NCBI RefSeq assembly: GCF_030813235.1
Contig: NZ_JAUSUB010000021.1
Span: forward strand, 32,596 to 96,595
Source: Cytobacillus purgationiresistens
GTDB taxonomy: Bacteria; Bacillota; Bacilli; Bacillales; Cytobacillaceae
Length of the DNA: 64,000 bases
Direction: 5' to 3'
The first letter of the stretch is position 1. Every line of letters begins with the position of its first letter. A model generated the notes under the pieces. The model saw only the letters and a list, made by a program, of their open reading frames with translations. It did not search any database and was not told the DNA's origin. Shown in pieces: positions 8,956 to 18,076 of the stretch. The translations under genes and the position numbers were made by a program.

Positions 8956-9284
8956 AATAGTTCACCTGCAATTTACTATGCCATTTGCAAAACAGCTGTA
9001 TTAAGAAAAGCAATCACCTTAATCAAGTTGACCAAAATAAGACGAGTACAAGAAATTCAGTACAAAGTACACCAGCAATCCCCTAGTTTAAAGAGTATCA
9101 TGCACGACCTTGCATCGTACAGACTGCTTGTACTCCTTTATTAAAAAAGCATGTTCATCATGCCTATATAAATAATTTATTCTTTTTTCTTAAAATAAAA
9201 AAAGCTATTGATACAAAAATCCTACAATAGCTATCTTTATAAATTTTATCTCGTAATGGCTTTTTTAGTCAAGTCATCTTTTCG
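8956..9284. other. Intergenic region ytmP-amyX
   Basis: About 330 nt without a convincing gene. It presumably holds the ytmP promoter region and contains the amyX terminator at 9195-9232. A 91-codon + strand frame here has no ribosome site and no recognisable product. Confidence 0.6.
9195..9232 (-). terminator. Terminator of amyX operon
   Basis: Stem AGCTATTG / CAATAGCT (9203-9210, 9225-9232) followed on the minus strand by a run of seven T. Confidence 0.75.
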
Positions 9285-11444
9285 CTAACGATCACATTGT
9301 ATAAATACTTGGATACTTAATGCCTTTATCGTTAATTCATTTTTGCCAGCGTATGAGTGGATTGGCTTTATTCCAGCTTGAACTTCATTAGCAAGTAACT
9401 GCCAACCTCCTCCCGGCAGGATGAACCCTGAATCTTTATTAGTTGGATTTAAATAAACAATGATTTTCCCTTCGTATCCCTCACCTTGTAATAGGAATGC
9501 AACCATTGGTTTTTCAACGTGAAGAAAGGTCATCATGTCTTTTATTTGATTCGCATCGGTCATTCTAAAAAGCGGATATTTTTTCCGAAGTTGAATGAGC
9601 CCTTTCATATAATCAATATTTCCCTTGAATTTACTTCTCGCATCCCAATCAAGCCTATTTATATGATCTGGGGATTTATAGCTATTACCATTTCCTTGTT
9701 TCGTACGAAAAAATTCTTGGCCGCTATGGAGGAATGGAATACCTTGAGCAAGTAATACAAGCGACGTTGCTAATCGATGTCTGCTTTGCTTTATTTTATC
9801 TGATTCATGAGGAAAACAAACGTCAATTTTATCCCATAAGGTATGATTATCGTGCACTTCTACATAGTTGACTGTTTGTATGGGATGTTGAAATACACCG
9901 TGCTCACCAATACTTCCCTTTACCACTTGCTTGACTGCATCATAATAAAAATCATTTCCTAATGCATAGCCTCTATCATATAAATTAAAGGTATTACCCT
10001 TTATTGTATCTCTAAACCAATCATTAAATTGTGCAATTCTTGGCATTTGTGCTTGATTACTTATATTCGCCTTTCTATCCGGATTGATTGGTGTATTTAA
10101 ATCCCAGCCTTCACCAATGATTAATATCGACGGACTGATGAGGTCTGCTGCCTCTCTCACTTTATTCATTGTTTCCACATCATGGATGCCCATCAAGTCG
10201 AAGCGAAAACCATCAACATGATATTCTTTTAGCCAATATGTGATCGAATCTACAATGAACTTTCTTACCATCAGTCGTTCTGAGGCCATATCATTCCCAA
10301 CACCTGTGCCATTCGAAGGCATTCCATTTTCATCATGCCTAAAAAAATAGCCTGGAACGATTTTTTCAAAAGAAGAACGCTCCCGCATGAATACATGATT
10401 ATAGACGACATCCATAATTACTCTTATACCCTCTGAATGGATGGTATCAATCATTGCCTTTAATTCGATTATTCTACTATAAGGATCAGATGGATCTATA
10501 GAGTAGCTTCCTTCCGGCACATTATAATGCAAGGGATTATAGCCCCAGTTGTATTGACCATCCTTCTTTCTTTCGTCTACACCTTCAAAATCATTCATTG
10601 GGAGAAACTCGATATGAGTCACACCGAGTTCCTTAATATAGGAAAGACCTGTTGATAGCCCATGTTGATTTGTTGTTCCTAGCTCTGAAGCCCCTAAATA
10701 CGTCCCCTTATTGCAAGCTCCGCTTTGTTGATGAATCGTCAAATCCCGAATATGCGTTTCGTAAATGATGCTGTCTGTTGGCTGATTAAGGTGAGGCAAA
10801 GCCCGCTTTTGCTTTTTTGTTTTTTCCTTATCGATAATGACCCCTTGTTTTCCATTCACTGTTACAGCTATGGCATATGGATCAACGGCTTCTCTCCATT
10901 CTAAATTTACGCAAGTATGATAGGTATATCTCCATAAATCCAAGTCGCCTTGTTCAGTAATCTCCCATACCCCTTTATGACATCTCTTCATGTTTACTTT
11001 TTTCGATACGCTTTGAACAGGTGATTGCAGGAGGAGCTTTACGTCAGTCGCAGTCGGTGCCCACAAGCGGAAAAGAGTGTTTGAGTTTTCATAAGAGACT
11101 CCAAGTTCTCCTTCGTAAAAAAAGCTTTCATCAAACGCTGATGTTCTAATCACAGCGCCTATTTGCAAATCTGTCTTTTCGCCATGCTCATTCATAATCC
11201 AATATCGATTGCCAAAAATGATTTCTTCCTCGACAGAGCATATATATTTTTTGTTATTCTCAATCTCGATAACACCGATTATATTTAAAGGAGTTTGGAC
11301 ACCCGCATGGATTAAAGTGAAAAACGCTGATTGCCCGTGATGATTGTCAAATGGCATCAAGATCGTAATTAGTTGCATTTCGTCCAAATATGAAAAAAAG
11401 CTTCTTTTAATAACATGCAAAAGGGGTTCAGCTCCTTTTTTCAT
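9285..11444 (-). CDS. amyX: Type I pullulanase AmyX
   Basis: A 719-residue GH13 debranching enzyme hydrolysing alpha-1,6 links of pullulan and glycogen/amylopectin fragments. No signal peptide is evident, so it should act in the cytosol. An N-terminal CBM48-like region (LFRLWAPTATDVKLLL, about 125-140) precedes the catalytic barrel. Seen motifs: the type I pullulanase signature YNWGYNP (about 295), VVYNHV, DGFRFDLMG (nucleophile Asp, about 415), IIGEGWD (acid Glu, about 445) and EVHDNHTLWD (about 530). The length agrees with B. subtilis AmyX. The start overlaps the end of ytlR by 17 nt and is preceded by AGGAAG, so it is co-transcribed with ytlR. Confidence 0.95.
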   Translation of the reverse strand: MKKGAEPLLHVIKRSFFSYLDEMQLITILMPFDNHHGQSAFFTLIHAGVQTPLNIIGVIEIENNKKYICSVEEEIIFGNRYWIMNEHGEKTDLQIGAVIRTSAFDESFFYEGELGVSYENSNTLFRLWAPTATDVKLLLQSPVQSVSKKVNMKRCHKGVWEITEQGDLDLWRYTYHTCVNLEWREAVDPYAIAVTVNGKQGVIIDKEKTKKQKRALPHLNQPTDSIIYETHIRDLTIHQQSGACNKGTYLGASELGTTNQHGLSTGLSYIKELGVTHIEFLPMNDFEGVDERKKDGQYNWGYNPLHYNVPEGSYSIDPSDPYSRIIELKAMIDTIHSEGIRVIMDVVYNHVFMRERSSFEKIVPGYFFRHDENGMPSNGTGVGNDMASERLMVRKFIVDSITYWLKEYHVDGFRFDLMGIHDVETMNKVREAADLISPSILIIGEGWDLNTPINPDRKANISNQAQMPRIAQFNDWFRDTIKGNTFNLYDRGYALGNDFYYDAVKQVVKGSIGEHGVFQHPIQTVNYVEVHDNHTLWDKIDVCFPHESDKIKQSRHRLATSLVLLAQGIPFLHSGQEFFRTKQGNGNSYKSPDHINRLDWDARSKFKGNIDYMKGLIQLRKKYPLFRMTDANQIKDMMTFLHVEKPMVAFLLQGEGYEGKIIVYLNPTNKDSGFILPGGGWQLLANEVQAGIKPIHSYAGKNELTIKALSIQVFIQCDR

Positions 11445-12387
11445 TTATTCTTCCTGAAGATAACGCGACAATATTCGGTTTGATAGAAACGGCCATAGGC
11501 GTTTGACCAATTAATTCTCCATCAGCATGTGTATATAAAGGCGAATTAGCACCTATTGTAATGACTGTCCCTGTATAGGTCAGAACTTCTTTATACCTCA
11601 CATGATTCCCTTTATATACAGATGCAAACAATAGTAAAAACCTTATTCTTGATAAATGATGTACCACAGTGATATTTAATAAACCATCTCGCGGTGAAGC
11701 GTTTGGTGAAATCTTCATGCCTCCGCCAAAATATGGCTGATTTGAAATTGTAATAAACCAAACCTTCTTGAACCTATGCTCACGGCCGTCAATAATGACC
11801 TTTAATTCAGATGGCTGATACGCTAACAATTCTTTTAAAACAACAATCACGTAAATTAATTTCCCCATAGATAGCCGATTAAAAACACGTTTCAATTTAG
11901 ATTGATTGACCTTTTGTGCAATAAGCGCATCAAAACCACAACCCATATTATTAATAAAGCAAGTCAGTTTCTCCTCTTTATCTTGAATGACCCCTACATC
12001 AATCCAATCTACTTTACCATTTATATTTTGAATGATATCAAGAAGTGCTTGTTGCGGATTTTTAGATATCGAGAACCCACGTGCAAAATCATTTCCCGAA
12101 CCACATGGGATGAACGCGATTTTAATATTTGCATACCCGCATATTCCATTAATTATTTCATGAATCGTTCCATCGCCACCGACTGCAACAATAAAGGCTT
12201 CTTCTCCGTTCGCTTCCACAGCTAGTAATTCAGCAATATTTTTTGCATGGCCATGATAGGAAGTAAAGAAAGCTTTATACCCAACACCGCTCTGCAATAG
12301 CTTTTTCTCCAGCTTTGACCATACCTTTAGGCAATATCCGTTTTGGGCTACTGGGTTAATAATAAAGTTAACCTCTGCCAGCTTCAT
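11428..12387 (-). CDS. ytlR: Diacylglycerol/lipid kinase family protein YtlR
   Basis: A 319-residue member of the DagK/sphingosine-kinase fold family. The nucleotide-binding motif VAVGGDGTIHEIINGI and PCGSGNDFARG are intact, followed by a beta-rich C-terminal domain with the usual GFDALIAQ and GGGMKISP segments. The family phosphorylates lipid diols; the substrate of YtlR is not established. It sits 15 nt downstream of ytlQ and overlaps amyX, forming the ytlQ-ytlR-amyX run conserved with B. subtilis. Confidence 0.85.
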   Translation of the reverse strand: MKLAEVNFIINPVAQNGYCLKVWSKLEKKLLQSGVGYKAFFTSYHGHAKNIAELLAVEANGEEAFIVAVGGDGTIHEIINGICGYANIKIAFIPCGSGNDFARGFSISKNPQQALLDIIQNINGKVDWIDVGVIQDKEEKLTCFINNMGCGFDALIAQKVNQSKLKRVFNRLSMGKLIYVIVVLKELLAYQPSELKVIIDGREHRFKKVWFITISNQPYFGGGMKISPNASPRDGLLNITVVHHLSRIRFLLLFASVYKGNHVRYKEVLTYTGTVITIGANSPLYTHADGELIGQTPMAVSIKPNIVALSSGRINEKRS

Positions 12388-12402
12388 TGGACCCTACCCC
12401 AT

Positions 12403-13380
12403 TTATTCATTGAACGATTCCCACTCAAGTCTAGGATAGGATGTACTATCTCCATATTGCAGCAAGGCTTGAGCAGATTTTAACTGGATATTCTTCAAAG
12501 GCGAACGCGCATTTCTCATTCGCGTAAACCATTCATCGTATTTTTTTCTATCAATCAGTTGGATAGCCAATGGCACAGTAGGATAATCTATATATCCATT
12601 TCTGCATAGGACTGCTTGTTTTACTGGTAAATCAATCTCATGTTTACGGAGAACTTGCTTCACAATTTTTTCTGTACGACTTAAAGCAATCAGCGGATTC
12701 AAGACCTTTTTCTCTCTCTTTTCCTCCTTAGCGAGCCAGAAATGTTCCGTTGACCCTGTATAAACAGTCATATGATCCTCCTCCAAGAAGCTGATACACC
12801 ATACTTCTGTCGGTGTCACAATGATATTCTCAGCTGCAACCGGGGCATTTTTAAACTTGAAAATCGGTTGATATAAAATGAGATATGTATCTGGAAACCT
12901 TTGCAACAGATACTTTAATCTTTCCTCATAATAGTACTTGCGGCTGACATCCGATTTCTCTCTTAAAGTTGAACTTGCCCACTTCATTTGGAAGCGGAAT
13001 AATTGGTCAAGAAATTGCTGTTTCAATTCCAGGATGGATTCAGGCTTCACTGTAAAAACAGCTTGAAAGTCGAGGATATCTTCTTGGGTCGTATGAACAT
13101 CTTTACTTCCATCAATGACATCTATTTTGCCAGCGTCATTTTCCTTTTGGGTTTTAGAAATAAGCCCCTTGATTTTCTCCTTAAAGGTACGTTTTTCATC
13201 CATATACTCTTGAGCCGCTGCCTCCTGTTGCTGGAATTGTTCCTCAAATTGGTTCCCATCCCAGCTCTGTTGTAACTTACTCCATTGCTGCTGTTTAAGC
13301 CTTACAAATCTAGAAGGATATAAAAATATATTGTGTTCGTAGCGCGAAACATAATCTTGTAATTTTATTAACTGTCCCAT
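12403..13380 (-). CDS. ytlQ: Conserved hypothetical protein YtlQ
   Basis: A 325-residue soluble protein identified as YtlQ by length, position between ytlP and ytlR, and general sequence character. Residues about 35-95 are Gln/Glu/Lys-rich and probably helical or coiled-coil (QFEEQFQQQEAAAQEYMDEK). The C-terminal half alternates hydrophobic strands (DTYLILYQPIFKFKNAP, IIVTPTEVWCISFLEEDHMTVY) in a pattern loosely reminiscent of NERD/nuclease-related domains, but catalytic residues could not be assigned. Function unknown. Confidence 0.7.
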   Translation of the reverse strand: MGQLIKLQDYVSRYEHNIFLYPSRFVRLKQQQWSKLQQSWDGNQFEEQFQQQEAAAQEYMDEKRTFKEKIKGLISKTQKENDAGKIDVIDGSKDVHTTQEDILDFQAVFTVKPESILELKQQFLDQLFRFQMKWASSTLREKSDVSRKYYYEERLKYLLQRFPDTYLILYQPIFKFKNAPVAAENIIVTPTEVWCISFLEEDHMTVYTGSTEHFWLAKEEKREKKVLNPLIALSRTEKIVKQVLRKHEIDLPVKQAVLCRNGYIDYPTVPLAIQLIDRKKYDEWFTRMRNARSPLKNIQLKSAQALLQYGDSTSYPRLEWESFNE

Positions 13381-13411
13381 TCCTCAATCCTGCCTTATGA
13401 TTTCATTTTTA

Positions 13412-13981
13412 TTACTCATTAGTGAGCGGAATTATAGCTATTTTTTCATATTTAGGAATCTGATCTAAATGAGTTCTATACAATACTACTTCATTTACCA
13501 TAAAGGAAAGACCTTCATCAAAATATTTGCCGCCTTCGATAAAATGCTCTTCTGTCGACCATTTGCGAGCAAGTGTAATATGAGGGGTGAATGGCCTGGT
13601 CTCGAGCTGAAAACCAGCTGATAGGCAACCGGAAAATACTTGATTTCTCAAAGAAATCAACTGTTCATTATGTTGTAGGTCAGCCCATAAAATGCGTGGT
13701 GAATCGGCTTTTCCAAAAGTTCCAAAATGTTGAATGACAGCATTAAACTCGTGCGTTTCTTGTATATTTTTCTTTATGGTTTCAACGGCTGTATTTAGTT
13801 TCTCTGCAGTTGCTGCACCAAGAAAGGCCAGCGTAATATGATAGTCCTCATGATGAACCCATTTTTTAAAAGACATATCAGTTCTCATTCTTTCACATTG
13901 CTCTCTTAAAATCAGTTTCACTTCCTCAGGCAGACTAACGGCGAAGAAAAAGTGAGCCTGTCGACAGTCATTCACATCCAT
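13412..13981 (-). CDS. thpR: RNA 2',3'-cyclic phosphodiesterase ThpR (YtlP)
   Basis: A 189-residue 2H phosphoesterase. Both catalytic HxT motifs are visible, HITLAFLG (about residue 46) and HITLARKW (about 132), with the typical ARPFTPHITLAR-like context seen here as ETRPFTPHITLA. The family hydrolyses 2',3'-cyclic phosphate ends of RNA and may act in tRNA end metabolism. It is the first gene of the ytlP-ytlQ-ytlR-amyX run on the minus strand. The ATG start has GGAG only 3 nt upstream; a GTG two codons later is an equally good start. Confidence 0.85.
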   Translation of the reverse strand: MDVNDCRQAHFFFAVSLPEEVKLILREQCERMRTDMSFKKWVHHEDYHITLAFLGAATAEKLNTAVETIKKNIQETHEFNAVIQHFGTFGKADSPRILWADLQHNEQLISLRNQVFSGCLSAGFQLETRPFTPHITLARKWSTEEHFIEGGKYFDEGLSFMVNEVVLYRTHLDQIPKYEKIAIIPLTNE

Positions 13982-14192
13982 TCACTCCAGTCAGTTATTC
14001 TTATTATTCATTTTATCAAAGAATTTTCAAAAAGCAGAAGGAACAAATAGTCCATAAGCCTCATTCCCCGATTTTTCACTCTTATTTGAAAGCTATAGTT
14101 CAAATGATTTGATTGGAGCAGCCTATATTGGATACGATAAATATGATATAAATAAAACATGACTATTGGATACAATGAAAGGAAGAGAATAT

Positions 14193-15119
14193 ATGAAGGT
14201 TGTTGAAAATCTTGCAGATTTAATTGGTGATACGCCCTTAGTTAAATTGAATCATCTTGCACCAAAGGATGGGGCAGCCATTTATGCAAAGCTGGAGTTC
14301 TTTAACCCTAGTAAAAGCGTGAAGGACCGCGCTGCTTATAATATGATTATTAAAGCCGAAGAGGCAGGCTTCTTAAAGGAAGGCTCAACTATCATTGAGC
14401 CTACGAGCGGAAATACAGGCATCGGACTTGCAATGAACGCAGCTGCCCGTGGATATAAATCCATTCTTGTCATGCCAGATACCATGACACTAGAAAGAAT
14501 CAACTTATTAAAAGCATACGGTGCTAAGGTTGTACTTACCCCTGGTGATGAAAAAATGCCTGGTTCGATTAAAAAAGCAAAAGAACTCGCAAAGGAAATT
14601 CCAAATAGCTTTGTACCCATGCAATTTGAAAATGCGGCAAACCCAGATGCACATCGCACGACTACTGCGGTGGAGATTATCGATGGGATGAAGCAGATTG
14701 GCAAAGAGCTGTCAGCTTTTGTTGCGACTGCTGGGACAGGGGGAACAATTACTGGAACCGGCGAAGTGCTGAGAGAACACTATAAAGATTTACATGTACA
14801 TGTAGTTGAACCAAAAGGCTCTCCTGTTCTCTCTGGAGGCAAACCAGGCAAGCATAAGCTCGTCGGTACGAGTCCCGGTTTTATCCCTGACATTTTAAAC
14901 ACAGATGTGTATGACGAAATCCATCAAATCAGCGATGAAGAAGCCTATGATACAACGAGAAGGATGGCGAGAGAAGAAGGCATTCTCGTCGGTCCATCAT
15001 CCGGTGCTGCTTGTTATGCTGCCATACAGGTAGCTAAAAGACTCACAACTGAAGATGTTGTCGTATTTATTGTTAGCGATACTGGAGAAAGATATTTATC
15101 TAGTGACTTATTTAAATAA
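14193..15119 (+). CDS. ytkP: Cysteine synthase family protein YtkP
   Basis: A 308-residue PLP-dependent O-acetylserine sulfhydrylase-type enzyme. Motifs: LADLIGDTPLVKLN at the N-terminus, the PLP-Lys in NPSKSVKDRAAY, the substrate loop PTSGNTGIGLA, the phosphate-binding GTGGTITGTG and SSGAACYAA. It should form L-cysteine from O-acetylserine and sulfide, or a related beta-replacement product; B. subtilis keeps YtkP in addition to CysK. ATG 14193 is chosen because AAAGGAAGAG lies just upstream; a start 9 codons earlier has no site. It is divergent from thpR and is followed by a strong terminator. Confidence 0.9.
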   Translation: MKVVENLADLIGDTPLVKLNHLAPKDGAAIYAKLEFFNPSKSVKDRAAYNMIIKAEEAGFLKEGSTIIEPTSGNTGIGLAMNAAARGYKSILVMPDTMTLERINLLKAYGAKVVLTPGDEKMPGSIKKAKELAKEIPNSFVPMQFENAANPDAHRTTTAVEIIDGMKQIGKELSAFVATAGTGGTITGTGEVLREHYKDLHVHVVEPKGSPVLSGGKPGKHKLVGTSPGFIPDILNTDVYDEIHQISDEEAYDTTRRMAREEGILVGPSSGAACYAAIQVAKRLTTEDVVVFIVSDTGERYLSSDLFK

Positions 15120-15128
15120 AATACCGCT

Positions 15129-15160
15129 AAAAAAACACTCGGTTCCCGAGTGTTTTTTTG
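15129..15160. terminator. Terminator of ytkP
   Basis: Stem AAACACTCGG / CCGAGTGTTT with a 3-nt loop, flanked by A-run and T-run, so it may act in both directions. Confidence 0.85.
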
Positions 15161-15317
15161 TAGCGATCATAGTGTGGTTTCGGACTGTCTGGTTATTTAG
15201 TTGATATGTTTAATTTTTTATTGATATATAGATTTTTATCCGCCAAATATACACTTTACTGTCTTAATCTCTAAAAAAAGCAGACGTGCGATTAGTCACA
15301 CGTCAGCTATCATCTCT

Positions 15318-16187
15318 TTATTTGATTGATTCTTTCAAACTTCCGCATTCTGCTTCGATCTCTTTATCAAATAAGGCTTGAATTTTTTTCGTAACTGGTC
15401 CTGGTTGGCCGTTGCCAACCTGTTTGCCTGCAATCTCCACGATCGGTGTGATTTCTGAAGTTGTGCTGGATAGAAATACTTCATCCGCAGCATCCAAGTC
15501 AGACAATGTGAATGGTTCTTCTACAACAGGAATATTTCCTTTGCCGCAAACTTCAAGCACCTTTCTTCTCGTAATCCCATTTAGAATTAAGTTGTCCGCA
15601 TGGTGTGTGATCAACTTGCCATCTTTTATGATTGAGATATTAGATGAGCTTCCTTCAGTAACTGTATCTCCTCGATGCTGAATGGCTTCATAGCACCCGG
15701 CAGCCACCGCTTCCTGCTTCGCCATTACATTACCAAGCAGGTTTAAGCTTTTGATATCACAAAGCAGCCAGCGAATATCTTCCTTTAATATCGCTTTAAC
15801 GCCATTTTCTAAATTCGGAATAGGTCTTGCCACTTCTTTTGTGTAGGCTACTAAAGTATGCGGCACAACCGGATTGGGATAAGGGTGATTTCTTGGTGAA
15901 ACCCCTCTTGAAATTTGCATATAAATCGTGCCAAGCTTCACTTCGTTTTTCTCAATTAACTCGGTCAATTGTTTTTTCATGTCTTCAACTGAATAAACAA
16001 GTTCCATCCCAATTTTCTTTGCGCTAAGCACGATACGTTCAAGATGTTCCTGTGCGGTAAACATCTTTCCATTGTATACACGGATGACTTCGTACACACC
16101 ATCACCAAATTGATAGCCACGGTCTTCAATATCTAGTCGTGCTTCTGAACGTTCAATCAAGTTGCCATTTACGATGACGTAATCCAT
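15318..16187 (-). CDS. dat: D-amino acid aminotransferase Dat
   Basis: A 289-residue fold-type IV PLP enzyme converting D-alanine plus 2-oxoglutarate to pyruvate plus D-glutamate, which supplies D-Glu for peptidoglycan. Evidence: RGYQFGDGVYEVIRVYNG near the N-terminus, the PLP-Lys at about residue 145 in CDIKSLNLLGNV, EGSSSNISII, and LNGITRRKVLE for phosphate binding; length is typical of Bacillus D-AAT. It lies downstream of the dipeptidase gene pepV on the same strand, a pairing seen in several Bacillaceae, but a repeat element occupies the gap. Confidence 0.93.
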   Translation of the reverse strand: MDYVIVNGNLIERSEARLDIEDRGYQFGDGVYEVIRVYNGKMFTAQEHLERIVLSAKKIGMELVYSVEDMKKQLTELIEKNEVKLGTIYMQISRGVSPRNHPYPNPVVPHTLVAYTKEVARPIPNLENGVKAILKEDIRWLLCDIKSLNLLGNVMAKQEAVAAGCYEAIQHRGDTVTEGSSSNISIIKDGKLITHHADNLILNGITRRKVLEVCGKGNIPVVEEPFTLSDLDAADEVFLSSTTSEITPIVEIAGKQVGNGQPGPVTKKIQALFDKEIEAECGSLKESIK

Positions 16188-16208
16188 TTCCCCTGCATCT
16201 CCTTTTAA

Positions 16209-16334
16209 GAAAAGCGCCGAGCGCCCTGCTCAGCCCAAAGACTAGTATAAGACGAGCCTCACAGAAAGGTGTTACTTACCTTTTTGAGAGAATCCCCCTA
16301 GACCACCCGTGGGAGTAAAGCGCTGCGCTAGACA
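16209..16334 (+). repeat. R1 interspersed repeat, copy 1
   Basis: A divergent copy of the R1 element found at five other sites in this window. It opens with AAAGCGCCGAGCGCCC, keeps TGCTCAGCCC and the central AGAAAGGTG block, and closes with GCGCTGCGCTAGAC. Ends can pair (GAGCGC with GCGCT). It lies between pepV and dat, antisense to both. Confidence 0.7.
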
Positions 16335-16438
16335 TTTTTTCTAATTTGAAAAATATATCTTTAAACAAAATAACTTAATCCCTTTAAAGCGTTAAACTTG
16401 ATGCTATCTTACCAAGATAACATAAATTTGACAATAGA

Positions 16439-17857
16439 TTATTTAGATAGTTCATGGATGGCTTGAGCATAAATAGCTGTGGCTTTTAGTAAATCTTCAA
16501 TATACATATATTCATCCTTTTGGTGGGCTACATCTTCTCTGCCTGGGAACAATGCACCGAAGGCTACACCCGCTTTTAATGACCGGGCATACGTACCGCC
16601 GCCAATGGAAAGCAGCTCTGCTTTTTCACCGATTTGATCCTCATAGACTTTTTGCAGCGTTTTAATCAGGAAATCATCTTTATTCACATGATGCGGTTTT
16701 GAGTCATCTAAGTTTTCAATTAACATATTTTCCTTTTCTGCTAATGACTCTATCTTTTGAAGTGATCCGTCTATATCAGTTGTTACAGGATAACGCATAT
16801 TCAAACCTAGGCGTCCGCCTTCTTCTTTGGTGAACATCAATTTTCCTGCATTGATCGTTAAATCACCTGTAATATCATCCGAATAAGCAATACCTAGATT
16901 CATTCCTCTTGAATCAAAGCCAAAATATTTATCTGTGAATTGGATAAATGCAGCTGCTTTAGAATCAAGGCTTATATCCGCTAGAAATGCCGTCATTAGC
17001 AGTCCGGCATTTTTGCCGTTTTTCGGTTCCATACCATGGGCAGATACACCTTCCAGTTCTAATATCAGCTCCCCTTTTTCCATAAAGTAATTGCCTTCCA
17101 GACCTCTGTCCTTAAGATAATCTGCATATTTTTGGACAATTTCTGTTGGTTCAAAATGGATTAGCAATGATGCCTTTGCAAAATCAGGTACCATATTATA
17201 TCTTCTTCCGGAATGAAAGGATATTAGCTCTGCTTGAGGGTTTTCAACTGTAGGAAATCCTTCTTTTTTTTGAACGATATCATAATCTGCTATCCCTTTT
17301 TCGGCATATATAATCGGGAAGTCTGCATCAGGGGCAAAGCCGAGTGTTGGCATTTCTTCATTTTCAAAGTAATGATCAACACAGCGCCAGTCGCTTTCCT
17401 CATCTGTCCCGATAATCATCCGAACGCGCTTATTAACCGGTACATCTAGCTCTTTAATTATTTTCATTGCATAATAGGCAGCCATAGTTGGCCCTTTATC
17501 ATCGATCGCTCCTCTGGCAAAAATCTTTCCATCTCTCATTTCAGCACCATATGGATCACTTGACCAGCCATCACCTTCTGGCACTACATCGACATGGCAT
17601 AAGATTCCGAGAATTTCTTCTCCATTTCCAAACTCCAGATGACCGGCTAAATTGCCGACATTCTTCGGTATGAAGCCATCCTTCTCACCAAGCTGGAGCA
17701 TGAAATCAAGCGCTTCCTTTATCCCTTTACCAAGGGGTGCTTCTTTCTCAGGATTTTCATCGTCAAGCACACTTTTAATTTGCAGAAGCTTCTGCGTATC
17801 TGCAATAATATCTTCTTTTCTCTTCATTACTTCTTCTTGCCAATTAATCTGTTTCAA
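16439..17857 (-). CDS. pepV: M20 dipeptidase PepV (YtjP)
   Basis: A 472-residue zinc dipeptidase of the M20/PepV type, acting on dipeptides in the cytosol. Metal motifs are HVDVVPEGDGW, GAIDDKGPTMAA, GTDEESDW and the C-terminal GGGTYARSL. The start is a TTG (complement of 17855-17857, giving M-KQINWQEEVMKRKED), because AGGAGG lies 8 nt upstream and the B. subtilis homologue begins in the same place; extending the frame upstream adds 42 residues that run into a repeat element. Downstream is dat. Confidence 0.92.
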   Translation of the reverse strand: MKQINWQEEVMKRKEDIIADTQKLLQIKSVLDDENPEKEAPLGKGIKEALDFMLQLGEKDGFIPKNVGNLAGHLEFGNGEEILGILCHVDVVPEGDGWSSDPYGAEMRDGKIFARGAIDDKGPTMAAYYAMKIIKELDVPVNKRVRMIIGTDEESDWRCVDHYFENEEMPTLGFAPDADFPIIYAEKGIADYDIVQKKEGFPTVENPQAELISFHSGRRYNMVPDFAKASLLIHFEPTEIVQKYADYLKDRGLEGNYFMEKGELILELEGVSAHGMEPKNGKNAGLLMTAFLADISLDSKAAAFIQFTDKYFGFDSRGMNLGIAYSDDITGDLTINAGKLMFTKEEGGRLGLNMRYPVTTDIDGSLQKIESLAEKENMLIENLDDSKPHHVNKDDFLIKTLQKVYEDQIGEKAELLSIGGGTYARSLKAGVAFGALFPGREDVAHQKDEYMYIEDLLKATAIYAQAIHELSK

Positions 17858-17920
17858 TGGGGAAACCTCCTGAATATGTAATCGACACTTTTGTGTGTAG
17901 AACTGTATATGCTTTAAAAA

Positions 17921-18055
17921 CTGCAAGTCGACAAAAGTTAAAGTGAGCCAACTGCCTTGGATTTGGGCATGCTTACCGTTCAACTCCTGCGGAAAGCTTC
18001 GGAATATCCCATACCACTCTTTTTCATAAATTGATATAAGTTTGTCTACAGCCTT
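17921..18055 (+). repeat. R2 interspersed element, copy 1 (MITE-like)
   Basis: A roughly 125-bp element starting GTCGACAAAAGT (17928) and ending near TTTGTCTAC (18041-18049). Those ends are near-perfect inverted repeats (8 of 9). It is bracketed by a 10-bp direct repeat GCTTTAAAAA (17911-17920 and 18056-18065), as a target duplication would be. It shares GGATTTG, GCGGAAAGC and TATCCCATxCCACTC with the copy near dps. Confidence 0.65.
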
Positions 18056-18076
18056 GCTTTAAAAAGCCTAATACTA

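Noticed and set aside
8869..9144. 91-codon plus-strand frame before amyX
   Set aside because: It overlaps the start of ytmP antisense and has no Shine-Dalgarno site or family likeness.
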